From Caldilineaceae bacterium (GTDB lineage Bacteria; Chloroflexota; Anaerolineae; Caldilineales; Caldilineaceae): a DNA stretch of 64,000 nucleotides. The DNA lies in the NCBI GenBank assembly GCA_019637645.1, contig JAHBVH010000038.1, positions 18,563 through 82,562 on the forward strand, given 5' to 3'. Made by a program: the position numbers and the translations under genes. The notes beneath the pieces are model-generated. The model saw only the letters and a list, made by a program, of their open reading frames with translations, was not told the origin of the DNA and did not search any database. Below are positions 51,355 to 59,698 of this stretch, in pieces; the first letter of the stretch is position 1, and each line of letters begins with the position of its first letter.

Positions 51355-51408
51355 ACAGCCAGCCGATATGAGTAAGGCAGTACAGAACAGCTCCAGGAAG
51401 GAACGACC

Positions 51409-51924
51409 ATGCAGCGACTACTCTTCTATGGCCTCGTGGGGACCTTGTTGATCAGCGGCTATCTTCTGGCCGACAACCTGGCCCGCGGCTTGGCTGTCCA
51501 TGCAGTTCCCGTGGCGCAGGAAACGCTCCATCAACAGAAGATCTATGCCTATCGCGACTGGCAGAGCACTGGCGTGCAAGTCCATGCAGATGAAGTTATC
51601 GTGATCAGCGCCAGCGGAGAATGGCTCTACACCCCCGGTGAATATCATGGCCCCGGCGGCCATCCCCGTTACCCCGCACCGACTTTCTATCCACTCAATG
51701 GCGGACCAGGCGGCACGCTCATTGGCAAGATCGGCGTCCGCGGTACCCCCTTTTTGGTAGGCACCGGCACAACCATCAACCCCAATGATCAATTACTACT
51801 GAATGATCTACAGCCCGGAGATCTGCTCTATCTACGGATCAATGATGATATTTTGAGTGATAATCAAGGGGCCGTAGCCGTCGCGGTGACGGTCAATAGA
51901 GCCGAAGAGGGGACAGGGTATTAA
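51409..51924 (+). CDS. Secreted LecA/PA-IL-like domain protein
   Basis: A 171-residue exported protein: signal or anchor helix (about 4-22), then a beta-sandwich (about 45-165) matching the PA-IL/LecA-like lectin domain (WQSTGVQVHADEVIVISASG, GEYHGPGGHP, GGTLIGKIGVRGTPFLVG, LYLRINDDILSDNQG). In LecA such loops bind Ca2+ and galactose; the GPGG and NDD..DN positions here could bind metal, but sugar specificity is unknown. It lies 54 bp after the SPFH gene, is probably cotranscribed, and may act with it at the membrane surface. Confidence 0.78.
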   Translation: MQRLLFYGLVGTLLISGYLLADNLARGLAVHAVPVAQETLHQQKIYAYRDWQSTGVQVHADEVIVISASGEWLYTPGEYHGPGGHPRYPAPTFYPLNGGPGGTLIGKIGVRGTPFLVGTGTTINPNDQLLLNDLQPGDLLYLRINDDILSDNQGAVAVAVTVNRAEEGTGY

Positions 51925-51957
51925 GCCTAGGCAGGCGCAAAACGAGGGGTTCACCAC

Positions 51958-51991
51958 AGACCTAACCGGTTGATAAAAACCGGTCAGGTCT
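51958..51991. repeat. Palindromic repeat copy between convergent genes
   Basis: AGACCTAACCGGTT (51958-51971) pairs with AACCGGTCAGGTCT (51978-51991), one mismatch, 6-nt loop. It is a diverged copy of the dispersed family in the 99-bp gap between convergent genes, placed as a bidirectional terminator would be. Confidence 0.8.
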
Positions 51992-52023
51992 AGAGGGCTT
52001 TTCTAGGGAGTCGCCGCGCTCCC

Positions 52024-53439
52024 TCAGGCGGTACCACCTGCGCTTACCACAGCATCCAAAATTTTACGATAGCCAGTACAGCGACAGAGATTCCCGGTGA
52101 GCGCCTGTTTGGCTTCTTCACGCGTTGGGTGAGGCCGTTCTTCCAGAAGTTTGGCCGCGCTCATTACAAAGCCCGGCGTACAATAGCCACATTGGACCCC
52201 ACCGCTTTGCACCAACGCCGCCTGGACCGGGTGGAGTTGGTCGGGTTGCGCCAACCCTTCGACAGTTACAATCGTGCTGCCCGCGGCCCGTTCGGCAGGC
52301 ACCAGACAAGCCATGACGGCCATGCCATCCAAAAAGACCGTACAGGCACCACATTCCCCCTCAGCGCAGCCCTCTTTCACCCCCACAAACCCAGTCGCGC
52401 GCAGACTATCTAACAAGGTCATGGCCCCCGGCAGTTGCACCGCTTGCCCATTGACCATTGCGGGCATGGCAGGCGCGGTTGGCGAGGTGACGACCGGCCA
52501 CTGACCATTGGTCTGGCCCCAAAGCAACACGGGTTGCGCAGACCAGCCGGCACGCGCTTGCCCAGCCCGCACCTGGCGCAACGCACGCACCACCAAAGTT
52601 TCGACCATGCCCCGGCGATAGGCCGCGGTGCTGCGGACATCATCAATCGGGGTAGCAACAGATAGAGCAAGCCGCCCCGCTTCTGCAAGCACCGCATCAG
52701 TCAGCACCTTGCCCACGAGATACGCTTCGGCATCCGCCGCACGCACAATGGTCGGAGCAACCGCGCCCAGACTAATGCGGGCATCACGCACCGGGCTTTG
52801 GGCAGGATCCCCCTCGGCTTCCACGATGACAGCCACACTAAGCACGCTGATCGCCTGGGCACGACGAAGCCCTAGCTTAATAAAAACGCCATGGTGTTGG
52901 GAGGTTAAAGCGGGAAAAGCCAGCCGGGTCAGAATCTCATCATCGGCCAGATCGACCTTGCGAAAGCCGCTCAAAAATTGCCGTAGCGGCAGGGTACGTT
53001 CGCCACACGCCGCACTTTGCAAGGTTACATGGGTATCGAGCGCCAGCAGCGGTACAATGGCATCATTGGCGGGGCTAGCGGTGATCAGATTGCCCGCTAG
53101 GGTGGCCCGGTTGCGAATTTGCGGGGCACCAATTTCCCAACAAGCGCGGGCCAACGGAAAGGCTTTTTCAACAAGCAGTGGACTCGCCACACACTGATTA
53201 TGGGTTACCAGCGGTCCCAGGTGGATCCAGCCATCCACTTCTGTAATCTCCGCTAGCCCTGGAATTTGAGTCAAATCGATCAACCCCGGGGCATTGCCAT
53301 CTGGCGCTTTCCGCACCCCCCGATCAAGCTCAACCAGCAGATCCGTGCCACCAGCCATCACGCGGGCAAACGGACCATGCTGGGCCTTTTGCGCCAGCGC
53401 TGCGGCCAACGTAGACGGGGCTGTGTAAAAGCGGTACAT
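52024..53439 (-). CDS. Fused FAD-binding and [2Fe-2S] subunit of a molybdenum hydroxylase
   Basis: A 471-residue fusion. Residues 1-285 are the FAD subunit of the xanthine dehydrogenase/CO dehydrogenase family (ARVMAGGTDLLVELDRG, QIRNRATLAGNLITASPAND, then the C-terminal CoxM domain). After a linker, residues about 325-465 are the iron-sulfur subunit: plant-type ferredoxin Cys motif CAEGECGACTVF and the second cluster CGYCTPGF and NLCRCTGY. The usual order in these complexes is separate subunits, or FeS before FAD; here FAD comes first. The molybdopterin catalytic subunit is not in the window. The ATG follows GAAGGAG, 1 bp after the DUF3891 stop, giving a coupled operon. Confidence 0.92.
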   Translation of the reverse strand: MYRFYTAPSTLAAALAQKAQHGPFARVMAGGTDLLVELDRGVRKAPDGNAPGLIDLTQIPGLAEITEVDGWIHLGPLVTHNQCVASPLLVEKAFPLARACWEIGAPQIRNRATLAGNLITASPANDAIVPLLALDTHVTLQSAACGERTLPLRQFLSGFRKVDLADDEILTRLAFPALTSQHHGVFIKLGLRRAQAISVLSVAVIVEAEGDPAQSPVRDARISLGAVAPTIVRAADAEAYLVGKVLTDAVLAEAGRLALSVATPIDDVRSTAAYRRGMVETLVVRALRQVRAGQARAGWSAQPVLLWGQTNGQWPVVTSPTAPAMPAMVNGQAVQLPGAMTLLDSLRATGFVGVKEGCAEGECGACTVFLDGMAVMACLVPAERAAGSTIVTVEGLAQPDQLHPVQAALVQSGGVQCGYCTPGFVMSAAKLLEERPHPTREEAKQALTGNLCRCTGYRKILDAVVSAGGTA

Positions 53440-53440
53440 A

Positions 53441-54223
53441 CTACTCCTTCACCACCTGCCAGTCAAGGCGCACCAGGGGTGCTTCCGCAAGCGCACTTTG
53501 GTAGGCTTCTTGATCAGCAAAGCAACGACTCGATAATAACTTGCCGTGAATTTCGACAACAAAAGCATCGACCTGAAAGGGCCACGGGGAAAAGGTGATT
53601 TGCTGGGCGTCGTAGGCCATATCAATCCCAATGCGCTCCTGGGCATTCAGGGGGCAGCTTGGGAAATGATGGTGCATTGACCAAGGGACAAGCACTTGCA
53701 AGCTGGCACGGTCACCCAATTGGAGCAACCGTGTATTGGCCTCAAGGGCCTGATCAGTCAGCCACGCCTGATAACGGGCATCATCGGCATAGGCATGACG
53801 TACCACATTGATCAGCATCTGTTGATCCGCAATAAACTCATTCACCTGTTCGGCCAGATCATCGGGTAGATTCGGTAGATCGCCCGCGTAGAGCAGCGCC
53901 GCATGTTTGCCTACCAAAAGCGCAGCATAGGGATGTTGCGCAAAGACCCGATCAATCCCCAAGCGCCATAGATCCAGCTTGCCAAAGGGATCATCATCAT
54001 GCATGAAATCCATGGGATAACCATCACTGCGCAAGCGCGGATGTAGTTCCCATTCGTACCAACCATTGTCATGTTGCGTAATCGCCAGCATAGTAGCGAC
54101 GTAGGGCAGTGGGCGGGCAAAATCAGCGTTGCCCCAATGCCGACAAAATTGTTCGGCCATTAAGGCGTGGGTCGTTTGATGAATACAGAGGAGTTGACCA
54201 TTAGCCATTTCCCGAACGATCAT
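53441..54223 (-). CDS. DUF3891 family protein
   Basis: A 260-residue soluble protein matching DUF3891, a helical family of unknown function. Family features are HQTTHALMAEQFCRHWGN near the N-terminus, LAITQHDNGWYEWE, MDFMHDDDP and GKHAALLYAG. The many conserved His/Asp (including HDNGW and MHDDDP) suggest a metal-dependent hydrolase resembling HD-type proteins, but this is inference. The start is ATG 54223 with AAGGA upstream; it overlaps the preceding small membrane gene (ATGA) and ends 1 bp before the FAD/FeS gene. Confidence 0.85.
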   Translation of the reverse strand: MIVREMANGQLLCIHQTTHALMAEQFCRHWGNADFARPLPYVATMLAITQHDNGWYEWELHPRLRSDGYPMDFMHDDDPFGKLDLWRLGIDRVFAQHPYAALLVGKHAALLYAGDLPNLPDDLAEQVNEFIADQQMLINVVRHAYADDARYQAWLTDQALEANTRLLQLGDRASLQVLVPWSMHHHFPSCPLNAQERIGIDMAYDAQQITFSPWPFQVDAFVVEIHGKLLSSRCFADQEAYQSALAEAPLVRLDWQVVKE

Positions 54224-54531
54224 GCTGCATCCTTGGGCCAAAGCCAGTAGAAGGTTAAAAAGCCCAGCACACCGCCCAAGAACATCGTGGATAAGGCTTC
54301 TCCATTATCAAGCTCCAAGCCTTTGCGCGCAATGACAAAATGACTTCCCAAGAGGGTGACCCCACCAGCCACCACAGCCGGTGTGAGCGTGCTTTCGGCC
54401 CCCGGGCTGTTAAAGACCGCGGACTGCATTTTGTCAATTTGCCCTTCGGCCTGTTGCTTGCTCCATTGCAAATAGAGCGGCAGCAAAGAGGCCAAGTAAA
54501 GAACACTTGCACCGACGCGAATAGATTTCAT
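54220..54531 (-). CDS. Small membrane protein
   Basis: A 103-residue protein with about three hydrophobic segments: an N-terminal helix (ASVLYLASLLPLYLQW), a central one (VAGGVTLLGSHFVIA) and a C-terminal one (FLGGVLGFLTFYWLW). No family is recognised. It starts the three-gene operon with DUF3891 and the FAD/FeS protein, sharing a 4-bp overlap with DUF3891. ATG 54531 follows GAGAG; a TTG four codons earlier is possible. Confidence 0.7.
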   Translation of the reverse strand: MKSIRVGASVLYLASLLPLYLQWSKQQAEGQIDKMQSAVFNSPGAESTLTPAVVAGGVTLLGSHFVIARKGLELDNGEALSTMFLGGVLGFLTFYWLWPKDAA

Positions 54532-54710
54532 AGGTTCTCTCAAGATCTATTTGCCAATCTACCAAGCACAGGTTGATCCTTCTCCCACGCGGGAGTTTGA
54601 CCAACTAGCTCAAACTTGGTACGTTGACTTGCCAGACACACCTGCCACTAGGTCGAGGCACAACAACCATGGTGCGCACAAAGCGGTGTGGGTAATACGA
54701 TTTGAGCAAC

Positions 54711-54736
54711 GCCAGCCACGCAGCAAGCTGGCGTCT
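54711..54736. promoter_or_regulatory. Hairpin in the gap after pyruvate kinase
   Basis: ACGCCAGC (54711-54718) and GCTGGCGT (54729-54736) form an 8-bp stem. It lies in the 284-bp gap between the pyk stop and the small membrane gene, both on the minus strand. No T-tract follows, so a terminator role is uncertain. The rest of the gap has a CTCCCACGCGGGAG hairpin near 54582 and no gene. Confidence 0.4.
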
Positions 54737-54815
54737 GTGGGTGATGGCAACCAAGCACTAACTGCCCAAATTGGTAGAGGTAACCAGCCAAACACGCGGA
54801 GAGCTACACGATGCC

Positions 54816-56606
54816 CTACGTGCTACGCGAAATCGGCATCGATTTTTTCCACTGACTCACTTGACCGCTGGCCGTATTCAAGACAACCGGCGCGCCATCA
54901 ATCAGTTCTTCGATATGACCGTCAATCCCGATAATAGCTGGCAACCCAAGCTCCATGGCCAAAACAGCGCCCAAGCTATCTAATCCGGTTTCGACCGTAA
55001 TCAAGCCACCGGCCCGTTGCAGCAGGGCGAGACAGGAGCGATCAATACGGTCGGCAAAAAGAATATCTTGGGGGCCAATCAATTGGGCTTCGCCGTTGCT
55101 CAAAGAGGCGATCCGAACAATTTTGCCAGCAACTTCCCGCTGGCCCAACCCAATGCCGCGCGCCAAGACCCGCTCTATCGTGCGTACCATCATCAGATTG
55201 GTCGCGCTGCGTACACTGCCCACCATCCCCGCCGTGAGGACAATCGTATCCCCCTCGGCAACATGGCCCGCATGCTGCGCAACCCGCACAGCATCGGCCA
55301 CCACTTCATCGGTGGTGTTGAGACGGCGCGTTAACAAAGGATAGATCCCCCAATGCAGACAGAGCTGGCGCTGCACCATAGGGCTAGGGGTCACGGCAAC
55401 GACCGGGACGCTAGGCCGAAAAGCGGCAATCAACTTGGCCGTATTCCCGCTAATGGTCGGCGAGATGATCGCTTTGGCCTTGACATCGTCGGCGGTTTGC
55501 ATGGCCGAATGACAGATCGCGCCCGAGGCAGTAAAGATCTTGGGCTGCTCATAAATAATGCGCACACTGAGACTGTCGCGCATCCGCTCGGCTTCTTCGG
55601 CAATTTTGGCCATGGTGCGCACCGACTGCACAGGATAGGTGCCACTGGCCGTTTCCCCAGACAACATGATCGCATCGCTCCCATCCAATACAGCGTTAGC
55701 CACATCACTGGCCTCGGCGCGCGTCGGGCGGGGGTTGCGGATCATGGAATCCAACATTTGGGTCGCGGTAATGACAGGTTTGGCCGCGGCGTGGCACTTG
55801 GAGATAATTTGCTTTTGCACCATCGGCACGGCTTCGGGGCTGGTCTCAATGCCCAAATCACCGCGGGCAACCATAATGGCATCCGAAACGGCAATAATTT
55901 CATCAATATTGCGCACGGCCTCGGGCTTCTCAATCTTGGAGATCACCGGTGTGGCGCGACCAAAGGTCGAATCACGGCGAATAATCTCTTTGAGTTCCTG
56001 CACATCCGCGGCCCGCCGCACAAAACTAAGCGCGATCCAATCGGCCTGGCGATCGAGGGCAAACTTCACATCTTCCCGATCTTTATCGGTTAGGGCACCA
56101 ATATCGAGCGAAGCGTGGGGTAAGTTCATCCCCTTGTTGTCTTTGAGCAAACCGCCGATCACGACGCGCGTCCGAATTTCTGTATCAGTGGCGTCAATGA
56201 CTTGTAATTCCAGGAGGCCATCATCGAGCAAGATGGTTTCTCCAGGCTTGACATTATGCGGCAGCTCTTTATATTGAATGGGCACTCGCCCCGGCTGCCC
56301 TTGGATTTCTTCGATGGTTAGGATCAAATCCTCACCTTCGTTCAGAGGCACGCCACCTTCTTGCATCCGCCCAACCCGCAGCTTTGGCCCCTGTAAATCG
56401 GCCAAAATTGCCACAGGCTTTCCCATCTGCTCAGCAAGGGCGCGTACGCGATCAATGGTTTCACCGTGATAGGCGTGCGTGCCATGACTCATATTGAGCC
56501 GCGCCACGTTCATTCCAGCTTCGATCAGTTGCCGCAAAACGGGAATATCACGGCTGGAAGGACCAATTGTACATAGTATTTTAACCCGTAACACAGTTAC
56601 CCCCAT
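54816..56606 (-). CDS. pyk: Pyruvate kinase with C-terminal PEP-utiliser-like domain
   Basis: Converts PEP + ADP to pyruvate + ATP. It has 596 residues, longer than the 470-residue core. The catalytic part has KILCTIGPSSRD, ARLNMSHGTH, the segment with ISKIEKPEA (catalytic Lys), MVARGDLGIE and ATQMLDSMI. Residues about 485-590 form the extra domain related to PEP-utiliser mobile domains, as in Bacillus pyruvate kinases, but where those read GGLTSHAA this reads TGLDSLGA, so the phospho-His position is lost and the domain is structural only. The first ATG (56606) has no ribosome binding site; GTG 56594, preceded by GGGGGT, is an alternative. Confidence 0.95.
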   Translation of the reverse strand: MGVTVLRVKILCTIGPSSRDIPVLRQLIEAGMNVARLNMSHGTHAYHGETIDRVRALAEQMGKPVAILADLQGPKLRVGRMQEGGVPLNEGEDLILTIEEIQGQPGRVPIQYKELPHNVKPGETILLDDGLLELQVIDATDTEIRTRVVIGGLLKDNKGMNLPHASLDIGALTDKDREDVKFALDRQADWIALSFVRRAADVQELKEIIRRDSTFGRATPVISKIEKPEAVRNIDEIIAVSDAIMVARGDLGIETSPEAVPMVQKQIISKCHAAAKPVITATQMLDSMIRNPRPTRAEASDVANAVLDGSDAIMLSGETASGTYPVQSVRTMAKIAEEAERMRDSLSVRIIYEQPKIFTASGAICHSAMQTADDVKAKAIISPTISGNTAKLIAAFRPSVPVVAVTPSPMVQRQLCLHWGIYPLLTRRLNTTDEVVADAVRVAQHAGHVAEGDTIVLTAGMVGSVRSATNLMMVRTIERVLARGIGLGQREVAGKIVRIASLSNGEAQLIGPQDILFADRIDRSCLALLQRAGGLITVETGLDSLGAVLAMELGLPAIIGIDGHIEELIDGAPVVLNTASGQVSQWKKSMPISRST

Positions 56607-56699
56607 AGGAAGCGGTCAAAAATATCAGCTTAACATGGCAATGTTACCATAAAGCCTTCTGAAATGCGAGTTTATGGAGGGTTGAGGCAGGGCAATGAA

Positions 56700-56732
56700 A
56701 AACCTGTCAGGTTTTACAAACCTGACAGGTTT
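56700..56732. repeat. Palindromic repeat copy upstream of pyk
   Basis: AAACCTGTCAGGTTT (56700-56714) and AAACCTGACAGGTTT (56718-56732), a perfect 15-bp stem with a 3-nt loop. It lies between the ParB-like/DUF4032 gene stop and pyk start, both minus strand. Confidence 0.9.
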
Positions 56733-56789
56733 CAGATCACACCGGTGGAACTTTTCGGGAAAAGTAGGCGGCAAACTAGGCTATCGGCG

Positions 56790-57830
56790 TCAAGCTTCTT
56801 CTTGCACCCGCAGCCCTGCCTCGGCGAGCGAAATCTCACCAGCGGCATGCCGTTCACGCAGTTGGCGGAAAGCGTCTTCGCTCATCCCCAAGGGGCGCTC
56901 GTCGGAAAGCAACCAATGCCACCCCATGCGCAGACTTTGTAGCATCCGCTCCAACGGACGCTCACTATTGACTTCCAAAAAGGTGCTGACCGCCGTATCG
57001 GGATCAAGCGGTGCCAGCCCGTAGTGAGCCGCCAGCCGCTCCCGATGGTGGGCAATCCAGAGGTAGAGATCAGCCTCGGTGCGCTCGGGAAAATGCGCCA
57101 ACAGATGGGAACGATGGATCGACTCTACCACCGGGACATAGACAGTGTCATACCAACTGAGCACAGCCTCTTCCCAACGCATCTCGGTCGGATTGCCTTG
57201 GGCGGCCCGTTCATGATCACTCAGATATTTGTGAACTTCAATATGCTGTAACAGCAAGGGATAGCGCCCCGGCTCGGTAAAGCGCAGCCCATTGCCTGGC
57301 CGTAAATGGCTCAGATGGGTTTTCGCTTCAAAATCAGCGGCCTCAGCCTTGATCAACCATTGATCACGCTCAAAGTCGCTGACCGAAAGCGGGATGTCGG
57401 TCTTCACTTCGGTCACATAAGCCTCAATGTGGGTGGCTTCATTGGCCCGCGCCACACTCACGCGATGGTTGCCATCCCGCACAAAGTAGACTTCACCGAT
57501 CTTAAAGAGTTCCACCGGCGGGAAGCCCTCCAGCGAATTCATGGCGGCGTCCAACCGTGTCCACCGTTCGGCATTGGCACCTGCCCGCGGCAGAAACGAA
57601 CGGGTAAAGTCCCGATAGCGGCCAACGCTCCCAACAATTTGGTTGAGCGGCACCATTTGAATCCCCATCTCGATCTGCTGGCGTGCATTAAGATGCTTCG
57701 CCACCATGTCATAGCTGACCAGATCACCCTCAACCCCCGTCATCCGATTCAATAGATCGGCCAGTTGAGCTTTGGTAAGATGTTCTTTATATTTCTCATA
57801 TGCCGCAACGCGGTGATTCGTGTTCGACAT
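56790..57830 (-). CDS. ParB-like / DUF4032-type protein
   Basis: A 346-residue soluble protein. The middle region has a ParB/Srx-type fold signature (FPPVELFKIGEVYFVRDGNH followed by RVSVAR), and the C-terminal half resembles DUF4032 (FPERTEADLYLWIAHHRERL). It ends in a short region with SHOCT-like character (GMSEDAFRQLRERHAAGEIS). Function is unknown; ParB-like nucleotide-binding modules suggest a CTP- or nucleotide-dependent regulator, which is inference. The start is ATG 57830 with AAAGGAG 6 nt upstream. It is transcribed alone, possibly from the -10 near 58015, and followed by a palindromic-repeat copy. Confidence 0.72.
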   Translation of the reverse strand: MSNTNHRVAAYEKYKEHLTKAQLADLLNRMTGVEGDLVSYDMVAKHLNARQQIEMGIQMVPLNQIVGSVGRYRDFTRSFLPRAGANAERWTRLDAAMNSLEGFPPVELFKIGEVYFVRDGNHRVSVARANEATHIEAYVTEVKTDIPLSVSDFERDQWLIKAEAADFEAKTHLSHLRPGNGLRFTEPGRYPLLLQHIEVHKYLSDHERAAQGNPTEMRWEEAVLSWYDTVYVPVVESIHRSHLLAHFPERTEADLYLWIAHHRERLAAHYGLAPLDPDTAVSTFLEVNSERPLERMLQSLRMGWHWLLSDERPLGMSEDAFRQLRERHAAGEISLAEAGLRVQEEA

Positions 57831-58014
57831 TTTTACTCCTTTCACAACCCAGTAGAGCTTTCACTACCCCTACGGTATTGCGTAATCCCCCGAATGTCGG
57901 GGCGACAAGCCTTGGTAGTGACTCTATGCACAGGTAGTCTCTACAACAGACAGCGTACTCTTTTGCCATTGCGCTAAGGATCAGCTATACAACGACCTAC
58001 AGTCTGTTATGCCT

Positions 58015-58058
58015 AGTATACTGAAAGCTGTTACTCTTTAGTTACAGCTAAGTGTAAC
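58015..58058 (-). promoter_or_regulatory. Candidate promoter/operator upstream of the ParB-like gene
   Basis: On the minus strand TATACT (58015-58020) lies just downstream of two overlapping dyads, GTTACA-GCTAAG-TGTAAC (58041-58058) and an imperfect one spanning 58028-58049. No -35 box is clear, which suggests activator dependence. The 723-bp gap between the ParB-like gene and the gyrase-like gene also contains a palindromic-repeat copy and a terminator, and no gene I can support. Confidence 0.45.
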
Positions 58059-58205
58059 ATAGACACCTTACGCTGTCATCCAACATTTTGCTTAGGCAAC
58101 TCGGCGCTACAGGGTGATCTTTCTTTCCACCGCCCTAGTCCTTCTCCCGAGTCCTTCTCCCCAATCCTTGAGGAGTGCTGTTCAGCGTTGGCCGATCGCC
58201 GTAGC

Positions 58206-58232
58206 CTTGACAGGTTTTGCTAATCTGTCAAG
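58206..58232. repeat. Palindromic repeat copy (short, diverged)
   Basis: CTTGACAG (58206-58213) and CTGTCAAG (58225-58232) around GTTTTGCTAAT, a shortened copy of the dispersed family. Confidence 0.65.
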
Positions 58233-58378
58233 TGGCGCGCCGCGTAAGCCTATCCTAGTTTAGCGCATAACGGTCCAGCTTCATTGTCCATTTGGCACCA
58301 ATCTTTCTACGCAATGTTCACGCAACCTGCCCAAAAGGTGGCGTAGATCCTTTGCGAGGACGCTCTTTCCCCAAAAGA

Positions 58379-58408
58379 AAAGACCTTGGCGGATCGGCCA
58401 AGGTCTTT
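58379..58408. terminator. Terminator downstream of the gyrase-like gene
   Basis: AAAGACCTTGGC (58379-58390) and GCCAAGGTCTTT (58397-58408), a perfect 12-bp stem with a 6-nt loop and terminal A/T pairs. It lies about 145 bp after the stop of the minus-strand gyrase-like gene. Confidence 0.78.
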
Positions 58409-58553
58409 CGTTGACGGTGTGGGCATGCCAGAGCCAACCGGTTGTAGGGTCTTCGCTTTACAGGTATCGACCATCAGATCTTTGCGCGCTGCCAAAAAGA
58501 ATACGTTTGGCGCCAGAGCGAAGATACGCGTTCTAGCACATCTATGCTTGCGG

Positions 58554-59594
58554 CTAAGCAGGAATCGTTGCAATAGCCAGGGCGGTACAGCGATCATTGC
58601 GTAGGCTCATACAATTAACCCCCTGTACCACGCCCTCTTTGGCTGGCACTTCATCCGCCTGAAAGCGAATGATTTTGCCTAACTCAGAAATGACGAAAAC
58701 ATCGTCACCAGCGGTTACACTGTACGCGCCAAGGAGTGCTTCGGTCTTCATGAGCACCTTGCCACTAGCCCCCGGTGCTTTGTTGGCCGAAAAGCCGCTC
58801 AGAAGGCGAATGGTCCCTTTCCCATCATCGCTGACGAGAAAGACGCCACTGCTTTCACTGACGCCAGCTACGCCGACCACCGCATCGCCGGGATCGACCC
58901 GCATGCCAAGACAGCCACGCACCGGAACCTGCCGTTCGGTAAAGCGGATCGCCTTCCCTTGGCGGGTGGCAATGAGCAATTCTTCATTGCCACTGGTCCA
59001 ACAAGCCGCCGCCGGTGCGCCCCCTTCACTGGTGTTATAGATCATGGTGCCGGGTTGTAAATTCTGGCCCAAATATTGGTTACCAATACGCCGGACCTGA
59101 CCGCGCACACTCACTAGCACCAGATAGGCACCACCCTGATCGGGCACGACAAGGGTCAACTTCTCATCGGAGCGCAAGGGGAAATCCGCTAACAACGAAG
59201 CCCCGCGGCCACGCACATCCGTGGAAGGCAACGAGCGCACTTCGGTGCGAAAGGCGCGGCCCTGATTGGTAATCAGGATCAGGCCAGCGCTTTCATCCGC
59301 CGAAAGTAAAAACGCTGGCGGATCGCCTTCGCTACTATCTAGATCAAAGATCCCCATCCCACCGCGGCGTTGGCGCAGATAGTAATGGCGGGGCGTCCGT
59401 TTCCCTACACCAGCCGCACTGATCGTAATCAGTTGCTGGGTCGTCGGCGGTTCACTCGGCTCTAGCGGGGCTTCGGCACGCAGGGTGCGCCCCCCCTCAT
59501 CCTCTCGCTCCTCCAGCAGTGCAGCTTCTAACGCCTCAATATAAGCTAAAATAGTTGGGGGAATTCCGGTCAAATCAGGTCGTTCAAGTTGCAT
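58554..59594 (-). CDS. Stand-alone GyrA C-terminal-type beta-propeller protein
   Basis: A 346-residue protein. After an acidic N-terminal region (about 1-50, EREDEGGRTLRAE), residues about 55-345 consist of repeats like those of the DNA gyrase A / ParC C-terminal propeller (AGLILITNQGRAFRTEVRSLP, YLVLVSVRGQVRRIG, LLIATRQGKAIRFTERQVP, DVFVISELGKIIRFQADEVP), about six blades. The catalytic breakage-reunion domain with its Tyr is absent. In gyrase this domain wraps DNA; alone it may bend or coat DNA, or bind topoisomerase. The GyrA-box itself is not clear. ATG 59594 has AGGTAGG upstream. A 104-bp gap separates it from the transglycosylase gene. Confidence 0.82.
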   Translation of the reverse strand: MQLERPDLTGIPPTILAYIEALEAALLEEREDEGGRTLRAEAPLEPSEPPTTQQLITISAAGVGKRTPRHYYLRQRRGGMGIFDLDSSEGDPPAFLLSADESAGLILITNQGRAFRTEVRSLPSTDVRGRGASLLADFPLRSDEKLTLVVPDQGGAYLVLVSVRGQVRRIGNQYLGQNLQPGTMIYNTSEGGAPAAACWTSGNEELLIATRQGKAIRFTERQVPVRGCLGMRVDPGDAVVGVAGVSESSGVFLVSDDGKGTIRLLSGFSANKAPGASGKVLMKTEALLGAYSVTAGDDVFVISELGKIIRFQADEVPAKEGVVQGVNCMSLRNDRCTALAIATIPA

Positions 59595-59698
59595 AGATGA
59601 AACCTACCTCTTGATCATCGGCGACACTATCGTTTATTATCACGGGATCGTTTGTTAGCACGGGCTGGCTTGGCAGCAGGTAAACGAAAGCACGCCCG

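Noticed and set aside
54551..54934. Open frame covering the gap after pyk
   Set aside because: It overlaps the pyk 3' end antisense, has no ribosome binding site and no family resemblance.
58413..58553. Possible tRNA or small RNA between the terminator and the gyrase-like gene
   Set aside because: No acceptor stem, T-loop consensus or cloverleaf could be assembled on either strand.
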